A DNA stretch of 64,000 bases from contig JAGMUV010000023.1 in assembly GCA_020744425.1 (NCBI GenBank), positions 310,001 through 374,000 on the forward strand, written 5' to 3'. This document shows positions 53,059 to 64,000 of this stretch, piece by piece. How positions within the stretch are numbered: position 1 is the stretch's first letter; each line of letters begins with the position of its first letter. This stretch comes from Dactylonectria macrodidyma (lineage: Eukaryota; Ascomycota; Sordariomycetes; Hypocreales; Nectriaceae). The translations under genes and the position numbers were made by a program. The notes beneath the pieces were generated by a model that worked only from the letters and a program-made list of their open reading frames with translations, had not been told where the DNA came from and made no database searches.

Positions 53059-55216
53059 ATGGCCAAACATCGAGCCAAGTCGTCAAGTTCCAAAAAGAAA
53101 GGTTCCAAGAAACCAACCATTCCTCTCAAGGTCTTGCCCGTCACCCTGTTGTCCGGGTTTCTGGTAAGTTTCCCTTGTCCTGATGCGGTGTGGCTCGTCC
53201 GAGTGCTCACCCTTCGTCGATAGGGATCTGGAAAGACGACGCTGCTTCAGCATATCCTCCGAAGCGAGCATGGTCTGCGCATCGCCGTTGTCGTAAATGA
53301 TATCGGGGCGTAAGTGTAGCCGGCCCATGTCTAGTTTGCGAGATTGTTGTTGACCACCCTTTCAAGTATCAATGTCGATGCCTCCCTAATCAAGCAAACG
53401 CACCACCTCTCAAAAACACAAGAGAAGGTTATTGCACTACAGAACGGATGCATCTGCTGTACACTCCGAGGAGACTTGTTGGAGGAGCTTGTGCGCCTTG
53501 CACAGCTCCAACAGTTCGACTACATCATCATCGAGAGCAGCGGCATCAGCGAGCCGGAACAGGTCGCCGAGACGTTCGACTCTCGCCTCGCGGAGCAGAT
53601 GGGACAGATGGGAGCCCTGGACGGCGTAGAAGGCTTGGACGCTGACATGCTTAAGGTCCTGAATCAACTGTCAGTACATACCAGAATATGCTTCTCGAGG
53701 CTCGACTAACGTGCATCGCAGCAAAGAGGCCGGCGGCCTAGAAAAGTTTGCTCGGCTGGACACCACCGTGACAGTCATCGACGCCTTCACCATGCTGCAC
53801 GACTTCGACACGGGTGACTTGATTTCGTCGCGTCGTGACGACGTCACGCCAGAAGACGAACGCACAGTGTCGGACCTGATGGTGGACCAAATCGAGTTTG
53901 CAGATGTCATCATCTTGAACAAGACGGACATGGTGAGTGGATGCTCGAATCGCATGAGAACGTTTCTGACTCGTTCCAGATCGACAGTGAAACCAAGCCT
54001 CGGCTGCTGAATTTGATCCAAAAGTTGAATCACAGGGCCAAGATTCTTGAGTCGAACTACGGCAAGATCGATGTCAAGGAAATCGTCAACACGGGCTTGT
54101 TCAACCTCCAGGTTGCTCAATCTGGCTATGGCTGGCTCCAGGATCTCCATGCCATGACTGTTCGCGAGGTAAGTTGTACATACCTTATCCCTTTGCACCC
54201 TTCCCCGTAGACAGAATCCTAAAAGACCTTCTTTCTCCTTGAGCAAGGGACTAACAGAAGAATGTCAGGTCAACGGTCGAAACGTAGTCACGCCCAAGCC
54301 CGAGACTGAGGAATACAACGTCCGCAGCTTCATCTACAGCCGGCGTCGGCCTTTCCATCCCCGACGCCTGTGGGCTTTGTTGTACGACAAATTCATCTTG
54401 CAGCTCGAGTCCCCAGAGGACGATGATGCTGGAGGTGATGACGACGACGAAGATGGCGACATGGAGATGATTGACTATGAAGACGTTGAGAGTCTCGATG
54501 GCGAAGAACAAGGCAGCGAGGATGTATCCTCGAGGGGAAAGCGTTCTGCACCGTCCTCGCCCCAAAGCTCGCATTCAACCGTGCAAACTGTTCCCTCGCC
54601 GTCAACATCGCCGAAAAAAGACTCAGCAGCTCTAGCCGACGAAGATCACGCCATGCTGGAGTCGGACGAGCTCTGCCCGCCGTCCAACGACGAGATCCTT
54701 GAGAACAAGCGCAAAAACCCCATCCTCGGTCGGCTCTTCCGGTCTAAGGGCGAGTTCTTCCTGGCAACGCGCCCAAACCGAGCCGGTGACTGGTCGCAAG
54801 CAGGCGCCATGCTGACCATGACGGGCGGTCGTCCGTGGTTCTGTACCCTTCCCCCGGAGGAGTACACGACGGGCGATGAAGAAGTCGACAGCCTAGTGCA
54901 GCACGACATTAAAAAGGGAGGCGAGTGGGGAGACCGCCGGCAAGAACTTGTCTTCATTGGCGAGAGGCTCGACGACAAGGCTTTGGAGTTCATGCTAGAT
55001 AAGTGCTTGCTAACAGACTTCGAGTATGCCGAATGGGAGAAGACAATGCGAGATGACGCACTAGGCGATGAAGACAAACGCAGTGCATTAGAGGAACTAT
55101 TCGAGGACGGATTCCCAGACTGGCCTGAGGATGACGACGAGGACCACGAGGGCCATGATCATGCGCAACCCTCGAACCTGCGGTCCATAAAAAATCATGT
55201 GCATCAAGACGCATAA
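53059..55216 (+). CDS. COG0523/CobW-type GTPase (metal chaperone family)
   Basis: Six exons (53059-53163, 53224-53309, 53367-53669, 53722-53932, 53980-54168, 54269-55216) give 613 residues. The G1 motif is GFLGSGKT (33-40), the metal-binding GCICC motif has Cys92, Cys94 and Cys95, ESSGISEP follows, and the guanine-specificity motif NKTD is at 231-234. The CobW C-terminal domain (VRSFIYSRRRPFHPRRLW, then MTGGRPWFCTLPPEE and RRQELVFIGERLD) is split by an acidic and Ser-rich insertion from about residue 350 to 430. The C-terminus is Asp/Glu-rich with a HEGHDH segment. This family delivers zinc or other metals to client enzymes. The N-terminus is lysine/serine-rich with no mitochondrial signal evident. 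Confidence 0.93.
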
Positions 55217-55681
55217 AATTTCGGTAGATTCTGGAGATTGTAGTTGAGCAAATAGGGATCAAGGGGCTTGAGAGGGACATCGAAGAACCTAGGTTTAGCC
55301 CACGTTGTGAAGTCGAGGTTTGATTATAGAGATTCGCCGTCCCAAATCCAAACTCCAGCAACTGCGCACCGGCTTTGATTGAAAATCCCTTGCCCTCCCT
55401 TGCCTCAATTGACACGTTGCGTGTCCATACAACACCTTAAGCGCGGACCCATTGTATGATTATATTCCGTCGCCCATTGCGACAAATGCTGCGTTGACAG
55501 CCTCCCTTTTTACGAATGACAGCACGGTACTGTCTTCGCCCATGGAGATGCTGCCCTTGGCCCATCCCTGGATCAGCTTCCTAGCGTGCCACACTGCCTT
55601 GTGCTTGTTGTATTTGTGGATCTTGGCAATGCAAGATCGCTTCGTCTCGTTCTTCAGCAACCCCAACCACGCGACGCCGTC
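55217..55681. other. Convergent 3' intergenic region
   Basis: This lies between the stop codons of the CobW gene and the small minus-strand gene. Nothing else recognised. Confidence 0.5.
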
Positions 55682-56373
55682 CTACCGGATATCACTTCGT
55701 TCCATGGGACAAAAGAACTCGCACTTATCGCTCGAAGGCTCGTTGAGGCAGTATCCAATCTCAAGCTGCGCAGGTCGGCTTCTGTACGTCGCGATGACGT
55801 AAACGGCTCCCCTGCACAGCGGGGAGCCGGAGCACGACTCCGGTCCGTGGTGGTTGTTGGGCTGATCTATAAGAAAGGGATTAAAAACAACTCACCAGGA
55901 ATCCAAAAGACTATACGTCGAGACTGTTATGCCCAAGCAATACGTGGAAACTTACCGCAAACACTGCCGACGCTGATGTATTCGCGGAGTGTAAAGTCCA
56001 TGATGGGCTCGGCGGGTTCCTCGGTCGCGTTGCCCGTCCAGTTATTGAAAACCGCGTCCAAGAAGCCTTCCATCGTTTCGCGAGTGAACTTCAAGGTTGC
56101 GGTAGGGTCGGTGGCTAGGGCGCATGCGTGAAGGATCTCGAAGCATCGTTTAAGCTCAATCTCGTCGAGATTGTCGGCCGTCGTAATCGATCGGGAGTCG
56201 CGAAGAAAGGAGTCGCCATGTTCCAAGGCTGCGAAGACTCGATCGCGAGATTGTTTGTTCGATAGGGGAAGCGGCGAGGCACTGCGACTGGTTATGAGTA
56301 TTGGATCTCCTGATCGTTCTCGCTTTACGCGACCAGGCTTTGATGCTGGAAGGGGGGATGATGTAGTCTGCAT
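55682..56373 (-). CDS. Small uncharacterised fungal protein
   Basis: Two exons (56373-55956 and 55866-55682, phase 1 intron with clear GTAAGT and CTTATAG signals) give 200 residues. The first ATG gives MQTTSSPLPASKPG; the frame is open further upstream only with non-ATG codons. The N-terminus is basic and Ser/Pro-rich. Then follow DNLDEIELKRCFEILHACALA, TMEGFLDAVFNNWTGNA and the second exon's HHGPESCSGSPLCRGAVYV and CLNEPSSDKCEFFCPMERSDI, with several cysteines. I do not recognise the family. No signal peptide or membrane helix. A further intron near the end could extend the C-terminus. Confidence 0.6.
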
Positions 56374-59300
56374 CGTCAGACGGACCTTGGAGGGCTGGGG
56401 GGTTGGGAGGTTGGAGAGTTGAAGTGTTTGAGTGACCAAGGATTGGGAAAGAGAACTTCTGCCCTCAAGGGAATGCCTTACACGAGAATGCGGTGTTCGA
56501 GATGGGAAAGCGATGTCGGGTTCTATGTCGCAAGAGTTGTGTTGTGCAAGAGGGAAAAGAGGGGCCACTAGCTAGCTACGGAGGCCTTCCGTGAATCAGA
56601 ATTGTTTTTCCACGTACTCCAATTGTCATCAACGTACAATAACCGAAACGGCAATTCTAGAGGAGATAGAACGAGTTGCAAAGCCAGAAAATATCTGGAT
56701 CTGATTATACTAGCAATAGAACTTAACGTAGCATCGAAATTGCCAATGAGGCTGGCCGAGATCAGAATCTCCATGCCATTCAAATCAAATCAAACAGTTT
56801 CATTATGTACCGCTACCACTCAGGCATCAAACTCAGCCCGGGCCATCCATTCGCCACACGCATATCATAGTACCGACCCAGACAGCGAATGACTTTCCGT
56901 TCTCCCTTCTCAGAGCCGAGACCTGTACGTGATGGATATGTTCGGACACGCGACTTTTGATCAGGACTTCAAGACGGTCAGCAGCTACAGGTGCTAACCA
57001 GACGGCTGCTCGGGCTACGTTGGTTCATTTCTCTTCCAAATGTGTCCTGTTACGCTGTTCAGCACTTGAAGCCACAGGGCACCCGGGCTAAGCCCTGTGG
57101 CAACTAAGTCAGAACCCAGCTTTCAGCTCAACCCTCTTCGCCATCGAAGGAATGCCTACACCGTGTTGGATCCCTCTCTTCCTCTCTTCCTCTTGCTCTC
57201 CCTCCTTCATGCGAGATTTGTCTCGACCTCTTAAAGACCCACTGGGTGAGACATTGTTCAGTCAGCCACTGTGATTGTTGGTTCATGGTCTTGGGCTCGC
57301 TGCATCAACAGGTGGACCGGAATCGTTGTTCCGTTCCCACGATGTAGGATCTGACAACAGACCTTAATGCGATTTCTGACACCTTCTCTGGATGCACAAG
57401 TACGGCTGGCGCTCGGGGGAGATTTGGGGTGAGGTGTACGGAAAGCAAAAAGTCTTGCCTTGTCTAGTTTGCACCCCACTGATGCCCCCATGCAAGTCTC
57501 CCCGGTGAGTTGACTGGACGGGGCAGTGGTGTGTACCAGCGTATGGTGATGGCGACTATATTCCCGTCCCCATTTCCTTGATTTCCTCTGTTGGTTGGCA
57601 GAAACATCCGTATTGTGGCTTGCCCGAATGCCGCATGTTGGCAACCCCCTGGAGGCGTATGAACTAGGCCCTGCGATGTTCAGGCTGAGACTACGCACAC
57701 CGTTACCGTCACTTCACTGTTACTTTCTCGAGGAGCGGCCGAGCAACTCGAGCGAGGGAGAGGGGGCGCGTGCCATGATAGATGGATTTGTTGTTCTCCA
57801 AGGCCTCATCGGCCGGCGAACATGGCACCTTTCAACAAGCCTTACTACGTGCTCGCTACTACCTATTGTCAGGATGAGATGGTTGCGCCCAGTTCACCAG
57901 GCGGTCAGCCCCACGCGAAGATGGAGTTGGGAGGGGTGGCCAAGTCAAGATCCCCATGGCCGTTGATGGCCAGGACCTTGGGATGTGGGATGGCAGCGGT
58001 ACCTAAAAATTAGCCCCCTCGCCCCGCTGGTGGGGAAGCTTGTGATGCCAGATCGAAAAGTAGTCTACCGAGTCTCGTTGGATCACATCATGTGGCCAAT
58101 TCGCCCTTCTCTCAACCGGGCTGTTGGTACGTGGTCCATGGCTCGGGCCCCCAAACACAGGGTCCAGGACGGTCGATGCCCTTCTTCTAAGCCCTAGCTT
58201 TAAGCCTCCAAGCCTTCTTATCCAACGGATTGACCTCGAGCTCTAGCTCCATCCCTACGGAAAATACCTTGAGTTGTGAAGCTGGCTGAGGTGGAGGCTA
58301 AAAAGCGAGAATGAAATGAAACCGTGCAACAGAAAAAAGCATCAGCCAGCCATGAATAGCCAGTTGGCGACATGATACCGCTGCTGCCCCTTCAAGGGAG
58401 GAGAAGCATCGATTGGACTCGTAGACACTCATACTAGGTAGAGAGTCGGGACAACGCCAAGACTCAAGCATAGATCCATGAAGGGATACCATTCGTGGGT
58501 ACCTTACCCTCAGTATGTCAGTCCCCATGATGCATGATGAGGAGGAGGGGGAAACAATTGCGTGACTTCTTATCAGCGTTGGACCAACCCAAATCGAAGT
58601 CCATGCTCGATCCAGGACGAACCTTCGTGAGGATCATTCACTAATATGTACTAGTACTTGTTAGGGTCCTCTGGGTACCTGACTGCCCAGTATCGGGGAA
58701 TCGGAGTTCAGTGAGGGCTGTGACGCTGCAAGTTGCCCCCCTTCGATGCGTCTTGGTTCATGGCCTAAGGCGCCCGCCAGCATGCTGCCCGCCTATCAAC
58801 GTTCACCAGCCGAATTGCAAGTGACGGAGAGCTTCCGCCAATCAAAGGCGCAGAATTATACCCAGTGTCCAACCAGCGCCCTCGGTTTTACACCGAGCCC
58901 CGCTACCGCAACCGCTAGACTCAACCCTCCCTCTCCACTTCTATCTTCCAACATCTCGAGCATCCACATTCAAGCATCCCGCATCCCACCCAACACGCCT
59001 TCGTTGTGAGACGCCTCATCTTTCTCCTTGCTGTACCATGTACGCTCTATGCATGCTGCTCCCTTGCCGGCGTGCTCAATATCCTCATTTACACCCCTCT
59101 GCTATCTGGCCGGGCTGTTTCATCCGCTCTATCTCGATTCCCTCGATGGTCATGCCTCGCTAGCGTCGTGGCTCTCAGCCAGTCGACAAGATGACACTGC
59201 AAGCACGCCGATCCCACACAGCTCTCTTCCCCTCACCAAGCCAGTCGAGAACAGTCAAGACGAACAGGGAGCCGGGTGCAGGCACGACGATCGACACACA

Positions 59301-59682
59301 ACCACCAACGTCATGGTCTTGGCTCATGCCGACCTGCAGCGCCCCTACATCGATGGTTCCACTGGGGTCCTCCTACGTTCTTGAGTTCTGACGAGTCTAC
59401 GGCATATTTCTCATGCCATGTCTTTAAGTTCCATGCCTACCCTTGGGAAGAGAGTGCTTACCTCTCTCATTCTCGCGCACCAAAGCGAAAGCAATTCTCT
59501 TCACTCGCTCCTCGCACTTCAAATCAGACTTGTTAGCTTTAGCTCTGCCTGATTTCACTTCGACAAAATCCCCAAACATCCACGCTACCGACACATCAAC
59601 ACCTGACAACCACCGAACCTCTACAGAACCAGCCAAACCCGAATCACACGAGATCAAGAACCAGTCCTCTACAGAATCCAAC
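56374..59682. other. Long divergent intergenic region (3.3 kb)
   Basis: No supported gene. The plus-strand frame of the bZIP gene is open back to 59,443 but only from a TTG. The length and the pyrimidine-rich sequence just upstream suggest a long 5' leader and extended promoter for the bZIP gene. Confidence 0.45.
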
Positions 59683-60630
59683 ATGATGCCCTCCGACTTT
59701 GCTCCAGCCGCCTCCAACCCCTACGGGGATGGACCTGAAGAGTCCTTGCCAGTACACTTTGCCTCCGTGAACATGGATGACGGATGCTTCGACGAGAACA
59801 ATGCCGTGCTATGCGAGCCGACTCCTGGCGCCTCCGAGGCTTCTCCTAGCCTTAATAGCTACGGGTGGGAGCGGTTGTGGTTGGCTGATCAGCAAAGCCT
59901 TGCCGGCGCAATTGCCGTCCCAAGCCAGCAAGCCGTCCCGTCAGGACAACCCAACACTATGCCGCAGGCATCTGGATACGAGTGCAATGTCAACTCGTTT
60001 GGTTATTCGGCCTGGCCGAACCCAATCGCGTCCCCTGCCACTGAGCCAGTGTCGCCGGCGACCTCTCAAGCCTCTCACGGCTGGCCTCAAGTCAGGACGA
60101 CCGAAAAAGGGCATCGAAGACACAGCCCCCCTTCTGCCCAACATTTACCCCCTCTATTCACGAAGCTGGACCCTGCTCCAAAGGGCAGGGTCAGTACACG
60201 CCCGCGACGTGACTCGGAACACTCCGAGAACCATCATGACAACAATGACGGCAAGAAACAAGACGACAACAAGATAAGCAAACAGAACGAGAAGAAAGGG
60301 AAGAAAACGGCCTCCACTACGCTCCAAGATGATGAACAGTACAGGCGGATTCAACACCGAAACCGAGTCGCGTCCAACAAGTTTAGGAACAAGAAAAGGG
60401 AGGATGCAATTATCCTCCAGGCTAAAGTGGAAGAACTGGAGCAAAAGAATGGCAGGTTGGTGAGTTGCAAAGACGACTTTATCCAACAAATCCAGTACTA
60501 CAAAATGCTGCTCCTGCAACACGCCGAGTGCCAATGCGTGTTGATTCAGAATTACATTGCCATGGAAGCCAACCGCTACATTCGGGATATTCAGCAGAAC
60601 CCGTCTCAGCAACTTATCAACCCGACTTAG
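59683..60630 (+). CDS. bZIP transcription factor
   Basis: A single exon encodes 315 residues from the first in-frame ATG. The first 180 residues are Pro/Ser/Gln-rich and of low complexity. The basic region RIQHRNRVASNKFRNKKRED has the bZIP invariant Asn227 and Arg235 (N-x7-R), followed by a leucine-zipper-like helix starting VEELEQKNGRLVSCKDDFIQQI. The segment ECQCVLIQNYIAMEANRYI after the zipper is a hallmark of a fungal bZIP subgroup. Upstream of the basic region there is a Lys/Asp/Asn-rich linker. It should act in the nucleus; targets unknown. The long flanking non-coding sequences suggest complex regulation. Confidence 0.9.
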   Translation: MMPSDFAPAASNPYGDGPEESLPVHFASVNMDDGCFDENNAVLCEPTPGASEASPSLNSYGWERLWLADQQSLAGAIAVPSQQAVPSGQPNTMPQASGYECNVNSFGYSAWPNPIASPATEPVSPATSQASHGWPQVRTTEKGHRRHSPPSAQHLPPLFTKLDPAPKGRVSTRPRRDSEHSENHHDNNDGKKQDDNKISKQNEKKGKKTASTTLQDDEQYRRIQHRNRVASNKFRNKKREDAIILQAKVEELEQKNGRLVSCKDDFIQQIQYYKMLLLQHAECQCVLIQNYIAMEANRYIRDIQQNPSQQLINPT

Positions 60631-63600
60631 CAACCTGTCAACTTGACTTGAACTCGACATGTGAACATGAAGGATGAAACGTGACTACGAAGCATTTGAA
60701 GGTGGCACGGATTCGCGAGTGAGATTGTTACAAGTACTATGCAATAACACTCACACTCCGGAAAAATGGCAAGGCGTCAAGGTGGAAGGGTAGTAATGAG
60801 GCTCTGGAGATTACCAGGCCAAGGCAGTTTTGCAATACACGACCAAGACATTCCTTGGCACAATTGAGTCTATGACACAGCTGAGCACTCTCAGTTTCGT
60901 TTAAGCTCGCCCCAGCCTCGCCAACGCGGGAATCATCTGGATCAGATGGGCTAAAGTGGAAGAAGGGTGGCTGTTGCCCCGATGCCCACATCCACACTAC
61001 TATGTCGGAGCCTGATCCGTCTCCGATGTTTTGTCACTGTCTGCGCCCCCGGGCGTGGATTGGCATCCTGGAGTGCAACCGATGTCTTAAGAACGCCACT
61101 TGTTCCACCTCGCATCCCAAGGGATGTTACCTCCCACGGAGCCTTGCCACCAGGAATGCTCGCTGCTCGTTATAAGCATGCAACACATACACCACGATAC
61201 TAGAGCTATGGAACCGTTTATTGGCGGGCCATCCCTGCTTTAGTTGATTCGACGCTTTGGACTCAGAGCCGCCATTGTGTGATGGCACTTCCGATTCGCC
61301 GCCGTTGGCTGGGCGCATGGAGTCGGTGTCCTCTTCGACATCGCTTTACTTGTGTCCATCTCTCGACTTGCGCAACACCATCATGTGTCTCATGGAGGCC
61401 GTTGCAAGTTGAGGGAACACCCCCCAGCCACATGTCCAATAGAGTCGTCTCTCTCCGTATAACCGCCTCATGATAGACACTCCAGACACCAGCAACTACG
61501 TTGCAACCTCGCAGTGTCATCCTTTCAAGCCTTGTCTAACAAAGATTCGTCTGTGCAAGGTCCGAAATCGCTATCAACATGAATAGGCTTGACTGAAATC
61601 AAGATTTCACGAAAAAGCAAGCACCACGTGGAATCCAGCCGGAGGAACAGTCCCGCAGCCCTGGTTCTTGGCCTCTGTGCGGTTTGGACTGCAGGTAAGA
61701 AAGATCGGTCCTAGCACCAAGAGGGAACTAGGCGGATCATCGCCCACAATGGCTATCTCAGCCTCGAATGCCCCTTGGGCCACCCTGTCTCTCTATCCCC
61801 GGTCTGGTGTACGGGACTAGTTATGCACTCCCGCTTTTACGACCCCAGGCCCAGTGCGACTCTGTCAATCCCGGCCCAAGTCCCAGCAGACCCAGTTCGT
61901 TCCCCTGCCCCTGCCTGTCCTTGACTTTTCCATTGTGTCGTGATATGTGTGATGTGTTGCATCGTGCTTTAGTCCCAGCATGTCATTTCTGTGATGGAAC
62001 CACACCCACATGTTTGCTACGACTTGTCACGAATGCAATCATCCCGGAAAGCAGAGTCAGGGTAGCCTATCGCGGCTGTCTTGCCTGCCTCTCAACCTGT
62101 CACTGACCATATTTTGCCACTATAACATGCCATGCAAACACATGTCACTCCCGGCTAGCCATTGCTGCTGCGTGGTATGACGCCCACAAATTGCCCCAAG
62201 TCTGCTATACTTGCTGTCGAGTGTTAGTGTCCACACTGTACTGTACTGCCCAAGTCCCCAAATGTCTGCCAACGTGTCCTTACATGTTCACGTCTCTTTA
62301 GTCTGCAGGCGGGGTGGCAACACTTCAGAAGGGCGCACTGCAGCACGAGGCGTATGCTTGGCTGACACTGAGCAACCCCAGCCTTGGTATGTGAACGCAC
62401 TGTCACCCTCCCATCCCGACGTCTTGATCCTGTTGTTGTGTTACCTCTCTACATGTGGGCAACGCCGAAGTTCCTTTTCTTTTGATTGTTATCATGAGGA
62501 CTCAATGATACCGCGCGGCCCCAATGATACCGGAAAGTAACAATGCCGAACAGGGGTAAGACTGCTCGGCCATGTCACATTCCGGACGGCTATACTCACA
62601 TGTCTATCAGCGTGACGCCACAGGCACTGGAAAGTCAACAGGAAACTAGAACCCAATGATGACCCTCGGAGAAGAAAAGAAACGCATCTGTTAAGAACAC
62701 AGATACGCCGTGCCGTGCCCTAATTTTTTAAACCGGGAAATCCTGCTCTTGTACATACACAACAAGCCGCGCGTGGCTTCGAAATGAACCTTGACGGCTG
62801 CTGTCCACACAACCACGCAAGTCCACGCAAAGTCAAGTGACACCCGCGTTCAGACCCTCCCGAGCTCTATGGCCAAGCGCATACTCCTCCGTAAAGCTAC
62901 TTGCTCATCGAGCTAGACCTTGGAGAGTTGTATTCATAATGAACACACCATCACTGTACACCCCTTGTGGGGCCAGTCCAGCTCAAGGGTTCAGCCCATT
63001 AGTCAAGTCCTCTGTTCCCACGCAGATCCATTTAGTGCTCGTAAAACGGCCGCTTCTTTCATCCCACCATCCCCTTCTCCGTGGGGTTTTCCCCTTCCTT
63101 CTTCCAAAGACTAGGACCGCAGGTTACAAGACATAAAACCCTGAATGCCAAGCCTCGCCGTGGTGGCTTGCGAGCCGCGAAGCCCTCTTCCCAACCCCCC
63201 TGAAATGTACATCCAAAACGTACGCACGATATGACAGAATCGGGAAAGGAGAGGTTTGTGTTCGTGCAGAAAAATGCCGCATGGATCGGGCTTCTGGTCC
63301 GGCTCCCCTTGTCTTGCCTGTGCTTTCCTTGTTCCCGCCCCGTTTCCAAGATCCAGTCTAGTTTACTAAAGCATGAGATACCAACCTAACCAAGGCAAGG
63401 CTCGAGTCTATTGAATACAGTATCTAGTCTAGTCTATCGAAAGCAAGGCCTGTTCCTTCGAAGGCAAGATTTGTCTCCGTCATAGATGAAGCTCGACGCG
63501 CCTGCTACCGCCCCAGATTCCAAAAACAACCCAAGCCCCCCCAGTCAGCCATTACCCCCCTTGCAACTCGGCCACTGCCCATATCGACCCTTACATGTCT

Positions 63601-64000
63601 CACTTCTCACTGTAAAGAACAAACTGGATATGGGGCGTTTTCTCCCCTGCCCGGCCCTCGTCGGTACAAGGGGTTCAGGGGGGGTGCCACTATCGAAGCT
63701 TCGACGTGTTTTTTCTCGCTGACACGCTTCAAAAATAGACCTCCCTCCACTGAAGGATTCTCTTAACTTGCTGCATTGTCTACCCCGACTTCATGAGTCT
63801 GCCACTCACGTCGATGATCATCCTGCCTCGCCCTCGCCCTCGGGCCAAAGGTTGATTCGACGCCGAGTTTTGTTGGACGAGTAACATTTCGAATTTCCCT
63901 CCCCCGTCCGACAACGAGTGCCACGAATCGATTCCCTCCGACATTGCCAGCCCTGCGACGCAAGGAATACACACAACAGGGGAAAGGGCCTCGGGTACGG
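60631..64000. other. Intergenic to window end (3.4 kb)
   Basis: No supported coding frame or RNA gene. The C/T-rich character and lack of decay suggest promoter or long leader sequence of a gene starting beyond 64,000. A CTAGTCTAGTCTA simple repeat occurs near 63,425. Confidence 0.45.

Noticed and set aside
57258..58200. ORFs between the small minus-strand gene and the bZIP gene
   Set aside because: Short, overlapping on both strands, without motifs or splice continuity.

Overview
The window looks like nuclear DNA of a filamentous ascomycete (Pezizomycotina, most likely Sordariomycetes, perhaps Hypocreales). The grounds are short GT-AG introns (about 43-160 nt) with CTAAC-like branch sites, dispersed 5S rRNA genes rather than 5S inside an rDNA repeat, and typical fungal families: Zn2Cys6 regulator with PF11951-like body, CFEM/PTH11-type receptor, LysM protein, killer-toxin-like GH18 chitinase, BBE-like FAD oxidases and a fungal bZIP. 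Genus and species cannot be fixed from sequence alone. Exons were joined by hand from splice signals and reading-frame continuity.

Layout. 1-7 kb: the 3' end of a trehalose-6-phosphate phosphatase gene, a five-exon GH51 arabinofuranosidase (-), and a 752-residue fusion of a diaminopropionate ammonia-lyase-like PLP enzyme to an M20 hydrolase (-). 7-20.5 kb: a homeodomain/C2H2 regulator (+), a GNAT acetyltransferase (-), a BTB protein (-), deoxyribose-phosphate aldolase (-), a PhyH-type dioxygenase (-), a small membrane-anchored collagen-like protein (-), a Zn2Cys6 regulator (+) and a sugar O-acetyltransferase (+). 20.5-26 kb: a 5S rRNA gene, then a damaged head-to-head pair of a GH18 chitinase relic (-) and a two-LysM protein relic (+), both lacking their 5' parts and meeting near 24,226, then an uncharacterised two-exon gene (-).

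27-44 kb: a CFEM receptor (-), a 3.5 kb divergent intergenic region, a secreted bicovalent FAD oxidase (+) converging on an AtuA/DUF1446 gene (-), a secreted GH43-AbfB arabinan enzyme (+), a nitrilase-superfamily hydrolase (+) and a second, non-secreted FAD oxidase (+). 45-48 kb: two more 5S rRNA genes in direct orientation, then a Gfo/Idh/MocA dehydrogenase (-). 48-53 kb: about 5 kb without an intact gene, holding a 30-bp minisatellite and a decayed coding fragment. 53-64 kb: a six-exon COG0523/CobW GTPase (+), a small conserved-looking protein (-), a bZIP factor (+) and long intergenic sequence to the window edge.

Functional themes: plant cell-wall arabinose release (GH51, GH43-AbfB) with sugar and terpenoid/aromatic catabolism (FAD oxidases, AtuA family, Gfo/Idh/MocA dehydrogenase), and nitrogen salvage (DAPAL-M20 fusion, nitrilase-like hydrolase). 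No PKS, NRPS, intact transposon or tRNA was recognised. The best candidates for something little described are the DAPAL-M20 fusion, the membrane collagen, the chitinase/LysM junction and the multi-motif homeodomain regulator.
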